Source of the DNA: Phycisphaerae bacterium
GTDB lineage: Bacteria > Planctomycetota > Phycisphaerae > UBA1845 > PWPN01
Length of the DNA stretch: 64,000 nt
Assembly (NCBI GenBank): GCA_012719955.1
Contig: JAAXZI010000186.1
Coordinates: forward strand, 52,421-116,420
Direction: 5' to 3'
The translations under genes were made by a program, and so were the position numbers. Under the pieces are notes generated by a model, which did no database searches, had not been told where the DNA came from, and was given only the letters and a program-made list of their open reading frames with translations. Positions within the stretch are counted from its first letter, which is position 1, and each line of letters begins with the position of its first letter. Shown piece by piece: positions 47,125-57,590 of this stretch.

Positions 47125-50064
47125 TCATTCCTCAACCTGAATCGTCACCGGCCCCAGCAGACCTGATTCGAGCAGTGGCGTCTCCTGGGTCAGCTTTCTG
47201 ATGTTGGTTCGGGTGAGGCGCTGCTCCTCCGGCAGGGACTGATCGCCGATCACCCGGTTGGGCCAGAAGTTGACTACGTCGATTTCAAGCCGATTGCCCC
47301 GGGCCCGGATTGCCTCCGTCACATCCACACGGAACGGCGGCACCCACAGAACGCCGAGATTCTTTCCGTTCAACCGCACTTCGGCCAGCATCTTGACCTG
47401 CCCAAGATCCAGCGCCAGTCTCCGGCCGGAAGTCCCCAGCGATTCGGGACAATCAAACGATTTTTCGTAAGTGGCCGTGCCGGAATAAAACTTGATCCCG
47501 GGTTCCGGCCGCTTGGTCCAGCTTGTCAGTTCCGGGAAGAGCGCCGACGCCGGACCGCCCCACCGGGGGTCGAACCGCACCGTCCACGGTCCGGCGAGTT
47601 CGTAGTGCGGTGCCCACCGGGGGAAGTTTCGCTTCGCGGTCGGAGCCGTTCCGGTTTCGGCCGGCTTTCGGAACACCACGAACAGGGAACCGCAGGGCGC
47701 GAACTCCAGCGGGACGGTGGTCCGGCGGGCAGGCAGCTTGCCCGCTTCGGGAGCATCCGACGCAACCGGGGCCGGATGCCCGTCCACGCGGTACGCCGTC
47801 GCGGCGCGCATTTCCCCCGTCAGCGGATCCCAGATCTCCGGCAATTTCCCGTCCACCCGGAACACGACGTCCACCTGCACGCTGTGCGGCGCGCGGTTGG
47901 CCACGAAGTAGATGTCCACGTCACCATCCCGGCGATGGATGTAGTTCAGGTCCGCATCCGCGGGCGCACCGACGAATTCAACATCCATCGGAACGCCATC
48001 GGCCTGCAGCACGTCGCGGGCGCCTTGGCCCCAGAAGATCCGCCCCTTGCCGAACCGGCGTCCGGTGACCGTCTGGCCGTCCAGATCGCCCCACAGCTCG
48101 GCCGCAAGCCGGGCGACCTCCGCGTCGCATCTCGGATAGTCCGTCAGACCCGTCGCGTGTGCGGGCCGGGGCCCAATCACCGTGGCGCCGGCCGCGACCA
48201 GCTCTTTGAGCTTGCGCAGCACCGCCGGCGAGATCCCCGGCCGGTTCGGCAGTACCATCATGCGATAGCTCATCCCATCCGGCAGCACGAGCCGTCCGTC
48301 CCGCACCGCCATGCGCGTGAGGATGACTTCCTCGGTCACCACGTCGTAGTCGTATCCCGGCAGGATGCGGGCCGGATCGGAGCTCTTGAGCTGGGCAAAA
48401 TTGGGGACATGGTCTCCGTAGTAATAGCACACGTCGGCCACGAACAACCCCTGCAGCAGCATGTGCTGGCAGCGGTTGATGTAGGCCAGGAACGGCCCGG
48501 ACCGGCTCCACCACGTCGAGTTGGGGTTGAAATGCGTCCCCGCGAAATACTCCTGGCCCGGCAGGCCCATCTCGGCCGGCGAGCACGTGAAGGCATGCCA
48601 CACCAGCCGGTTCAAACCCTCGCAAGCCGCGTAATCGAAAGCGGGTTTAAGATTGTCCCACAGCGTCTCCTGCCAGTGCGGGCCGATGGTGGTGAAGCCT
48701 TCGGCCAGCACCAGTTTGCGCCCGTAGGCGTGGGCGGCCGAGGCCGGCTGTTTGACGAAGAAACGATTCTTGTCGCCCACCCGGTGACGCGGCGACCAGG
48801 CCCAGAACTCGGACATGGGCGCGTCGTTCATGCCCAGGCACTGCTGGGCGTCCACCGGCACCGCGTGCGGCCCGCCGGACTCGGGATGGATCAGCAGGCC
48901 GTGCCGGTACGCGCCCTCCCGAAACAGGCGGAAGTGGTTGTCCACGGCCAGGTCGCCCATCGTCCGGCGCAGATCATTCAGGAAGCGGTTGCTGACCGGC
49001 CGGCTGTCCACAATGCGCCCGGCAATCACCGGCAGGAAGGGCAGCGGGTCGTAGCCGCGCCGCTTGCGGAATTCCTCACGCAGCGTTGGCGTCCAGTTAG
49101 CAACCTCGACCTCCCAACTGTCGGTGTGCAGATACTTGAGCGTGCGCCCGGCCAGCGGGCCGGCGTCGGCAATGAGCGGTTCGACCACCTGCTCCCAATA
49201 GCGGCGGAAGGCCCCGGCGTCGAACGGGTCCAGGGCGTAACCCTGCCAGCCGTCGCTGCACGTCGAGACCCGGCAATGATCGTTGAGCGTGCAGCCGAAC
49301 CGGATGATTTCCCAGTGCCCGGCGGGCGCGTCCCAGCGCAGCGTGCCGTCGGCATTCATCTGGGCGGTCAGATCCACCACCTGCGCTGAGCGCGTGTCCT
49401 CTTCACCCTCTTCGGGCGGCACATCCTCCAGCAAAGGTGAGGTCTCCGGGGCGGAAAAACTCAGCGGCTTGAGCAGCGCTTTCTTGTCGAGGTTTTGAAT
49501 GGGCCGCGGCTTGTGGCCGGGCTTGATCGGATAGGCGAGGACCGCCACGTCGCGGTAAAACGCCGGCGGGTGCTTGGGCTCGGCCAGCTTCTGCTCCACC
49601 TTGGTCGGTCCGGTGATCTGCACGGTGGACCAGACCAGTTTCTTGGGCGCATCCTCTGCCTTGACCATCGGTCCGCCGAGATTCCAGCCGCTCTGGATGT
49701 TGAGACTCATCTCCAGGCCGAGCCGGTCGGCTTCGCGCAGGGCGTGCTTGTACAGCTCGCGCCAGGGCTCACTGAAGAAGTCCGGGCCGTGGGGCACACG
49801 GTCGTTGCCGTCCTGTTCGGCGCCGCCCGCATCGCAGATCAACGCACCGCCAAAGCCCTTGGCGGCCATCTCCTCCAGGTCGCGGGTGATGGCGGCCTTG
49901 GTGACGTTGCCATTGAGCCACCACCAGTAGGCGCGCAGCCGGGCCTCGGGCGGTGGATCGGTGAAGCCCTTTTCCAGCGGATCGCGTTCCGCGGCGTGGA
50001 CAGACACGGGCAAGAGCGGGAGGAGAACGGAAACGAGGAACCAAGCCGACGGTCGAGATCGCAT
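47125..50064 (-). CDS. GH106-like alpha-L-rhamnosidase, secreted
   Basis: Signal peptide; PPPEARLRAYWWWLNGNVTKAAITRDLEEMAAKGFGGALICDAGG; SLNIQSGWNLGGPMV; GGAGGTGTTTTGATG start context. Confidence 0.85.
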   Translation of the reverse strand: MRSRPSAWFLVSVLLPLLPVSVHAAERDPLEKGFTDPPPEARLRAYWWWLNGNVTKAAITRDLEEMAAKGFGGALICDAGGAEQDGNDRVPHGPDFFSEPWRELYKHALREADRLGLEMSLNIQSGWNLGGPMVKAEDAPKKLVWSTVQITGPTKVEQKLAEPKHPPAFYRDVAVLAYPIKPGHKPRPIQNLDKKALLKPLSFSAPETSPLLEDVPPEEGEEDTRSAQVVDLTAQMNADGTLRWDAPAGHWEIIRFGCTLNDHCRVSTCSDGWQGYALDPFDAGAFRRYWEQVVEPLIADAGPLAGRTLKYLHTDSWEVEVANWTPTLREEFRKRRGYDPLPFLPVIAGRIVDSRPVSNRFLNDLRRTMGDLAVDNHFRLFREGAYRHGLLIHPESGGPHAVPVDAQQCLGMNDAPMSEFWAWSPRHRVGDKNRFFVKQPASAAHAYGRKLVLAEGFTTIGPHWQETLWDNLKPAFDYAACEGLNRLVWHAFTCSPAEMGLPGQEYFAGTHFNPNSTWWSRSGPFLAYINRCQHMLLQGLFVADVCYYYGDHVPNFAQLKSSDPARILPGYDYDVVTEEVILTRMAVRDGRLVLPDGMSYRMMVLPNRPGISPAVLRKLKELVAAGATVIGPRPAHATGLTDYPRCDAEVARLAAELWGDLDGQTVTGRRFGKGRIFWGQGARDVLQADGVPMDVEFVGAPADADLNYIHRRDGDVDIYFVANRAPHSVQVDVVFRVDGKLPEIWDPLTGEMRAATAYRVDGHPAPVASDAPEAGKLPARRTTVPLEFAPCGSLFVVFRKPAETGTAPTAKRNFPRWAPHYELAGPWTVRFDPRWGGPASALFPELTSWTKRPEPGIKFYSGTATYEKSFDCPESLGTSGRRLALDLGQVKMLAEVRLNGKNLGVLWVPPFRVDVTEAIRARGNRLEIDVVNFWPNRVIGDQSLPEEQRLTRTNIRKLTQETPLLESGLLGPVTIQVEE

Positions 50065-50238
50065 CAAAACACCTCCTCCGGAAAAACCGGGTGCCATGTT
50101 CACACGCGGCCCCCACGAGCCTGTGAATACCACACGAGTTTGTGGCCGCGGGTGAACATGCCGGATGCCTTTGGACTTCAACCACGCCCACTGACTTCCA
50201 CATACCCCCCCTGCCGGGGGGGGTGAGGCTTGTGCGAA

Positions 50239-50326
50239 GGCTCACGCCGCCCCCGCCGGGGCGGCAGGGAAGATTGGGCGGGCCCTGAACCACGGGTTCC
50301 GCTTCGCTCCACCCGTGGCTACTCTC
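50239..50326 (+). repeat. Dispersed 88-bp two-hairpin repeat family D, copy 2
   Basis: Match to 28164-28251. Confidence 0.9.
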
Positions 50327-50523
50327 TTCGCGCCCCTTCGGGGCGATAAAGGCTTCCCTCCCCCGGGGGCTACTCCCTTCGTGCCCCTTCAGGGCAACAC
50401 ATGCCAGCACTCCTGTTATGGCTACCTTCCTGGTGCCCCTTCGAGGCAACACATGCTCGCACGCCCGTTGTGGCTACTCTCCTGGTGCGCCTTCGGGGCG
50501 ACAAAGGCTCGTGCTCCCGTTCG
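50317..50523. repeat. 52-bp tandem repeat, four units, each with a CCCCTTC(A/G)GGG-type hairpin
   Basis: ggctact/ggctacc unit starts at 50317, 50368, 50420, 50472, next ggctgtt at 50524. Confidence 0.9.
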
Positions 50524-50528
50524 GGCTG

Positions 50529-52514
50529 TTATTTGGCCGGTTGCGCAGTCAGAGCCTTCGTATCGCGCGGCAGCCAGACGGCCATCTCGCCTTTGCCGCG
50601 ATGGGCCCAGGCGTAGTAGGGAATCAATGTGATGTCGGCCGGTTCAAGCCGGGTCTGGCCATCCGCGTCGTTCACCACCCGCTGGCCCTTGGCCTTAATC
50701 ACCGTCACGCCGCCCAGCAGATCGGAACGATGCTCCGCCGTCAGCTCGGCATCATCCGGCAGGACCAAATCGAGCGCACGGCCGCCGTTATCGACGCCCT
50801 CGGCACAGTAGACAATCGGCCCGCGCATGATCGCCACCCGGCCACGGCAATCCGGAATGTTCTGATGGGCCAGGACGCGTCTGACCGGCATGGGCAGGGA
50901 GAGGCTCAAGCCGTCGCCTTTGGTCCAGACCCGTTCCTGGACAATCCATCCGTTCGCCCTGGTGATTTCACTCTCGACCCCGGCCAACTCATCACTGCGT
51001 CCGTCGTGCCTCTGCACGCCCACGGGCTCGCTCGGACGGCTGGCGAAGCGGTACAGATCCGTCGGCCAGGCCGCCTGCGTCCAACCGGGTTCACGAACCA
51101 GCAGTCTGAACTTCGCGGGCTTCTCCGGCTCCAGCGTCAGCCGTATCGTCCCGTCCCAGGGATAGCGCGTCTCCTGGGTGATCTTCACCGTGTTGTTCTT
51201 CGTCTTGACCGTGGCCGTGCCCGCGGCAAACAGGTTCACGTAGATGTCGTCGCCCTTGACCGCGTACACGTATCCTGGCAACGACGGAACAATCCGCACC
51301 ACGTTCACCGGGCAGCACGCGCAGCCGAACCACGGCGAACGCTCGTGCTTGCCGTCGGCGGCCAGCGGGTTGACGTAGAAGAATTTGTCGCCGGTCATAG
51401 ACACACCGGCGAGGAAGCCGTTGTAGAGCACGCGTTCGAGCACGTCCACATACTTGCTCTCGCCATGCAGCAGGAACATCCGGTGGTTCCACAGCGCATT
51501 GGCGATGGAAGCGCAGGTCTCGCTGTAGGCCGCCAGGTTGGGTAACTCGTAGTCGTCACCGAAGGCTTCGTGTTTCCCCAGGCCCCCCACCCCGCCGGTG
51601 ATGTACTGGTTGGTGCCGGTCATGTGGTCCCAGATTTTGCCCAGCGCCCCCAGGTAGGCCGTTTCGCCGGTGATGGCCGCGACATCGGCCATGCCGCTGT
51701 ACATGTATCCCGCCCGGACGGCGTGCCCCACCGGCTTGTCCTGCTGCACAACCGGCATGTGGTCCTGGACTTGTGGGCCGTAGAGCTTCCGGCCGCAGTC
51801 GTGCCCGCGCTCGTCGAGGAAGAACTTCGCAAGCTTGAGATAACGCTCCTCGCCGGTGACGCGATACAGCTTCACCAGCCCGATCTCGATCTCCTGATGG
51901 CCGGGCACGTCGTGCTTCTTGTCGGGGCCAAAGACGCTGTCGATCAGGTTCGCGTTCTTGATGGCCACGTCCAGCAGGGAGCGCTTGCCCGTCGCCAGAT
52001 AGTGGGCCACGGCTGCCTCGTACATGTGCCCCACGTTGTAGAGCTCGTGATTCACGCCGAGGTTGCTCCAGCGTGTCGGTCCGCAGTGCTTGGGTGGGTT
52101 CTGCGGATCGATGGTGCGGGCGCAGTAGAGATACCCGTCGGGCTCCTGGGCCGCGGCGATCTTGGCGATCAGATCGTCGAGGTACTTGTCCAGTTCGGGA
52201 TCGGGATGAACCGAGAGCGAGTAGGCCGCCCCCTCGATCACCTTATACACGTCCGAGTCGTTGAAGTAGATGCCCTCGAACTTGCCCGGCTTGAGCTTGC
52301 CGGCCACGGCGAAGTTGTCGATCCGGTGGGTGTCCTCGCATTGCTTAAAGCAGTATCGAACCGTCACCTTCCGGTTGGTTTCCAGCCGCGGCAGCCAGAA
52401 CTCGTCCTGGATCTTCACGGCCGTGAAAGGAACGGGCGCGATGGCATAATCCTTCGCTTGAGATGCGCCCGGCAGGCCCAGGGTTACAGCCGCGGCAAGA
52501 ATCGTGCTCAGCAT
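50529..52514 (-). CDS. GH127-like beta-L-arabinofuranosidase (DUF1680), secreted
   Basis: FTAVKIQDEFWLPRLETNRKVTVRYCFKQCEDT; YFNDSDVYKVIEGAAYSLS; DGYLYCARTI; CACCPVNVVRI. Confidence 0.92.
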   Translation of the reverse strand: MLSTILAAAVTLGLPGASQAKDYAIAPVPFTAVKIQDEFWLPRLETNRKVTVRYCFKQCEDTHRIDNFAVAGKLKPGKFEGIYFNDSDVYKVIEGAAYSLSVHPDPELDKYLDDLIAKIAAAQEPDGYLYCARTIDPQNPPKHCGPTRWSNLGVNHELYNVGHMYEAAVAHYLATGKRSLLDVAIKNANLIDSVFGPDKKHDVPGHQEIEIGLVKLYRVTGEERYLKLAKFFLDERGHDCGRKLYGPQVQDHMPVVQQDKPVGHAVRAGYMYSGMADVAAITGETAYLGALGKIWDHMTGTNQYITGGVGGLGKHEAFGDDYELPNLAAYSETCASIANALWNHRMFLLHGESKYVDVLERVLYNGFLAGVSMTGDKFFYVNPLAADGKHERSPWFGCACCPVNVVRIVPSLPGYVYAVKGDDIYVNLFAAGTATVKTKNNTVKITQETRYPWDGTIRLTLEPEKPAKFRLLVREPGWTQAAWPTDLYRFASRPSEPVGVQRHDGRSDELAGVESEITRANGWIVQERVWTKGDGLSLSLPMPVRRVLAHQNIPDCRGRVAIMRGPIVYCAEGVDNGGRALDLVLPDDAELTAEHRSDLLGGVTVIKAKGQRVVNDADGQTRLEPADITLIPYYAWAHRGKGEMAVWLPRDTKALTAQPAK

Positions 52515-52804
52515 ATCCAGCCTCCACTTTACGACGCCATGTCTGAACGCGAACCCAACGCCAAGAGTCCGCAGCCTCCGGGTTTATACCCGCTCCCCAC
52601 CCTGCCTGCCAGCACCGCCGGACCCTTGCGCGGGATCGGGATCGGGATTGAAACGGGACTCTCGGGCCGACAAGGGGCGGGAGAAACCCGGCCGGTTTTG
52701 CTGCTGGGAATCTGCATTCTTCTTTCGGTTTTCCTGTGATGGCTGTGATGGCGGTGGGGAGCGCCACGAAGTTGACGACGATCAGACGCCTCCTTACACT
52801 TAAC

Positions 52805-53296
52805 ATGATGCAACAATTGCGGAATGCAACTATCAGGCGCGTCTCGCCGGAGGCCTGCGCCCGCGATGTGCTGGCCGGCGTGCCTGCGGTCATGCGCGTT
52901 ATTCGCAGCGAGATGCGCAGCCGGCGGCAGGCGGAATTGTCCGTGCCGCAGTTCCGCACGCTGATTTTTCTGAGTCACGCGGATGACGCCTCCCTCTCCG
53001 CCCTGGCCGAGCACCTTGGCTTGTCGCTGTCAGCCACCTCCCGCTCGGTGGACGCACTGGTGCGCCGCGGGCTTCTCGATCGCCAGGTCCAGACCGGCGA
53101 TCGCCGCCGGGTGCGCCTGTCCCTCACGGCCCGAGGCCGGGCGGCGTTCGAGACGGCCTTGTCCGCCACGCAGCGGGCCATTGCCCGGCGCTTCAAGGTT
53201 CTCTCCCGGGAGGAGCTGAGCCAGATCCGCGCGACCATGCATGTTCTGGAGCGCGTCTTTTCCACTTCCAACGGGAACACGGGGTCATCAAGATGA
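52805..53296 (+). CDS. MarR-family transcriptional regulator
   Basis: wHTH: LSALAEHLGLSLSATSRSVDALVRRGLLDRQVQTGDRRRVRLSLTARGRAAFE. Confidence 0.9.
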   Translation: MMQQLRNATIRRVSPEACARDVLAGVPAVMRVIRSEMRSRRQAELSVPQFRTLIFLSHADDASLSALAEHLGLSLSATSRSVDALVRRGLLDRQVQTGDRRRVRLSLTARGRAAFETALSATQRAIARRFKVLSREELSQIRATMHVLERVFSTSNGNTGSSR

Positions 53297-53453
53297 TTAG
53301 CCCTCTGACGGTCATGGCGCCCTCTGGCATGGGAATTCCCTCCCAAACCCTCTGGAAACAGGCATTTTCCCCTGTCAGGCCCGGGAAGGGATGGACGTCT
53401 CCGCATGACCGGGATGCACATTCGGGCGCGGCCATCGCCCAAGGAGTACGGAC

Positions 53454-54827
53454 ATGAAACGAGTCCTTCTGCCGCTGATTCTTCTGGGGCTGCTCGCCGG
53501 CGGCGGTTTCTACTACTGGCAGGGCGCCCAGGCCCCGACAACCATATTTCGCACCGCGCCGGTGACGCGCGGCGATCTGGTGGTCACCATCAGCGCCACC
53601 GGCACCGTGGAGCCGATCGAGGTGGTGGACGTGGGCGCCCAGGTGGCCGGCAAGATCACCGAGTTCGGCCACGATCCCAAGGATCCCACCAAGGTCATCG
53701 ACTACGGAACGGAAGTGGAGAAAGGCACCGTGCTGGCCCGCATCGATGACTCCCTCTATGCGGCCGAGGTGGCCCAGGCCCGGGCCCAGGTCGAGCAGAA
53801 CAAGGCCAACGTCCGCCGGGCCGAGGCCGACCTGCTGCAGATGAAGGCCAAACTGGCCCAGGCGGAGAACAACTGGAAGCGGGCCCGGGAACTCGGCCCC
53901 TCACGGGCCCTTTCCGCCATCGAATACGATAATTACGAGGCCACTTACAAGACCGCTCTCGCCACCGTCGCTGTCGGCGAAGCCACCCTCGAGCAGGCCA
54001 AAAAGAGCGTCCTCCAGGCCGAAGCCACCCTCCAGCGGGCCGAGACCAACCTGGGTTACTGCATCATTAAATCACCGGTCAAGGGCGTGATCATTGATCG
54101 CCGGGTGAACATCGGGCAAACCGTCGTGGCCAGTCTCAACGCGCCCAGCCTGTTCCTCATCGCCAAGGATCTCAGGAAGCTGCAGGTCTGGGTGGCCGTC
54201 AACGAGGCCGACATCGGAAGCATCCGGCCCGGGCAGAATGTCACCTTCACCGTGGACGCCTATCCCGGCCGGACCTTCTACGGCACGGTCGGCAAAATCC
54301 GTCTGAACGCCACCATGACCCAGAACGTGGTCACCTACACCGTGGAGGTCGAGACGGACAACTCCGACGGTCAACTGCTGCCTTACCTGACGGCCAACGT
54401 GCGTTTTGAGGTCCACACCCTCAAGGACGTGCTGACCGTGCCCAACGCCGCCCTGCGCTGGCGGCCTGAACCGCAACTGATCGCCCCGGACGCCCGCAGC
54501 CAGGTTGATGCCAGCGGCGCGTTCGGTGGGCGGCCCGGCGGCGGTCCGGGCCGTCCGAGCGGCGGTCCGGAGGCAGGTCGCGGACCCGGACAGGCGACCG
54601 GCAACAAGCCTCCCGCTCCCCAACAGACGCGCGGTCGGGTATGGGTTCGCGACGGAGACTACGTCCGCCCGGTCTCCGTGATCGTGGGCCCGACGGACAA
54701 TACAGTCACCCAGATCGAGACCGATGCCCTCAAGGAAGGCGACGAAGTGGTCATCGGCGATGTGGAGCAGGTCGTCGTCCAGTCGACCACCAACCCCTTT
54801 ACGCCCCAGTTCAGGAGACGACGGTAG
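53454..54827 (+). CDS. Efflux periplasmic adaptor subunit (MacA/HlyD-like)
   Basis: ISATGTVEPIEVVDVGAQVAGKI; coiled-coil hairpin; IKSPVKGVIIDRRVNIGQTV. Confidence 0.92.
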   Translation: MKRVLLPLILLGLLAGGGFYYWQGAQAPTTIFRTAPVTRGDLVVTISATGTVEPIEVVDVGAQVAGKITEFGHDPKDPTKVIDYGTEVEKGTVLARIDDSLYAAEVAQARAQVEQNKANVRRAEADLLQMKAKLAQAENNWKRARELGPSRALSAIEYDNYEATYKTALATVAVGEATLEQAKKSVLQAEATLQRAETNLGYCIIKSPVKGVIIDRRVNIGQTVVASLNAPSLFLIAKDLRKLQVWVAVNEADIGSIRPGQNVTFTVDAYPGRTFYGTVGKIRLNATMTQNVVTYTVEVETDNSDGQLLPYLTANVRFEVHTLKDVLTVPNAALRWRPEPQLIAPDARSQVDASGAFGGRPGGGPGRPSGGPEAGRGPGQATGNKPPAPQQTRGRVWVRDGDYVRPVSVIVGPTDNTVTQIETDALKEGDEVVIGDVEQVVVQSTTNPFTPQFRRRR

Positions 54828-54884
54828 CCGGACCTCGCGCTGCGCCTGGGCGACTCGGAGCGCTGCGGTGAAAATGGAAGTGCG

Positions 54885-55642
<758 letters not shown>

Positions 55643-55646
<4 letters not shown>

Positions 55647-57031
55647 GCTGGATGTCTCCCAAAATGCGTGCCCGGACGCTCCGGACTGCCTTCCAGGCCC
55701 TGCGCCGGAACAAGACCCGGTCGGCGCTGACCATGCTGGGCATTGTCATCGGCGTGGCTGCCGTGATCGCCATGATGGAAATCGGTAACGGCTCCGCCCG
55801 GGCCATCGAGCGCTCCATCGCCAGCATGGGCGCCGATAATCTGATGATCTTTGCGGGCACCGCGGCCAGCGGCGGCGTCACCTTCGGCGGCGGCAGCGCC
55901 CACACGCTGACGCCCGAGGACGCGGCGGCCATCCTCCGCGAGTGCCCCGCCGTCCGGGCCGTCGCCCCCACCGTGCGGGCCCGCACGCAACTGGTCTATG
56001 GAAATCGCAACTGGGTGCCCATGCAGATCCTGGGCTCCACCCCCTCCTACCTCGAGGTGCGCGGCTGGACCGAACTGGCCGAAGGCGAGCCCTTCACCGA
56101 CCAGGACGTGCGTAACGCCGCCAAGGTCTGTCTGCTTGGCCAGACCATCGTCCGCGAGCTGTTCCAGGGGACCTCCCCCGTCGGCCAGGAGGTGCGCATC
56201 AACAACGTGGCCGTGAGGGTGGTGGGCGTGCTGAGCGCCAAAGGCTCCAACATGATGGGCATGGACCAGGACGATTTCGTCCTCTTGCCCTGGACGACGG
56301 TCAAGCGCCGGATTTCCGGCTCGGCGCTGCGCGAGACCAACCAGAGCGCGGCCGCGGCATCCGGAAGCACCCAGCAGACCTCCACGAGCGATCTGTACCC
56401 CGGCCAGGTCAGCCTCTATCCGGAGCAATCGGCCGCGCAGGCCGCCAACAACCCCCTGCCGGTGCGGTTCGCGACCGTGGACCACATCCAGGTGGCCGCC
56501 ACCACTCCAGAAAAGATCCCGCTGGCCATCGAGCAGATCACCGAACTGCTCCGCCAGCGGCATCGTCTCGGCGCCGACAAACCGGATGACTTCAACATTC
56601 GCGACATGTCCGAGGTGACTCGCAATTTCACCTCCACCGCCTCGCTGATGACCAACCTGCTGCTGGGCGTGGCCCTCATCTCGCTGGTGGTAGGCGGCGT
56701 GGGCATCATGAACATCATGCTTGTTTCCGTCACCGAGCGCACGCGCGAGATCGGCTTGCGCATGGCCGTGGGGGCGCGGGCGCGCGATATCCTGCGCCAA
56801 TTCCTGGTGGAGGCCGTCGTCCTGTGTATGCTCGGCGGCGCATTCGGGATCTTGCTCGGACGCGGCACCTCGTTGATGATTCGGACTTTCAAGGGCTGGC
56901 CGACGGAATTATCGCTCGGCGCCATCGTCGCCGCCGTGGCCGTCTCGCTGACCGTGGGCATAGGGTTTGGCTACTACCCGGCCTGGAAGGCCTCGCGCCT
57001 CGATCCGATCGAGGCCCTGCGCTACGAGTAG
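55643..57031 (+). CDS. ABC transporter permease (MacB/FtsX family)
   Basis: LRTAFQALRRNKTRSALTMLGIVIGVAAVIAM; GIMNIMLVSVTERTREIGLRMAVGA. Confidence 0.95.
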
Positions 57032-57221
57032 GACGCATCGCCGGATGAGCGAAAGACGCCCCGGGACCAGTGAGAGATGCGGCCGTACAAGGTGGTACAA
57101 GTGAGGGACGCTGCGAAACAAGCAAAAGCGCTGCGGTACACGTGAGAGATGCTGCGACGAATGAGGAATGTTCGCGAAAAGATATCGCGTCGGAGGGGCG
57201 AGGGAAGATGCTCCTGCCGGC

Positions 57222-57390
57222 GGAAGGTGAAAAGGTGAGAAAGTGGGAAAGTGAGAAAATGGGAACGCGATAACGCGAGAACGTAGGCACGTGAGAAGGT
57301 GGAATGTGGGAAGGTGAGAATGTGGGAAAGTGAGAAGGGGAGAAGGTAAGAACGTGAGAAAGTGGCAAGGTCAGAAGGTGAGAACGTGCA
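57222..57390. repeat. Purine-rich ~9-bp degenerate array (GTGAGAAAG/GTGGGAAAG), left arm
   Basis: ggtgaaaaggtgagaaagtgggaaagtgagaaaatggg...gtgagaaagtggcaaggtcagaaggtgagaacgtg. Confidence 0.9.
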
Positions 57391-57412
57391 GAGACTCGGC
57401 GCGGGCCGTTGC

Positions 57413-57568
57413 TCCCACTCACTCTCTCACCTTCTCTCTTACGCCCATTCTCACCTTCTCACCTTCACCCTTTATCATTTCTACACGTTCAGCCTTTCTC
57501 GCCTTCGCGCTTTTCCACCTTCTCACATTCGCCCTTTTTCACTTTCGCACCTTCTCACTTTCTCACTT
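57413..57568. repeat. Complementary pyrimidine-rich array (CTTTCTCAC), right arm
   Basis: actcactctctcaccttctctcttacgcccattctcaccttctcacc...ttcgcaccttctcactttctcactt. Confidence 0.9.
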
Positions 57569-57590
57569 GATAAGACGGGTGGAGGAACCT

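Noticed and set aside
47605-49389. 594-aa plus ORF
   Set aside because: Antisense to the GH106-like gene.
50317-50523. CRISPR array
   Set aside because: The 52-bp units are contiguous imperfect repeats with no repeat/spacer alternation, and no cas genes are present.
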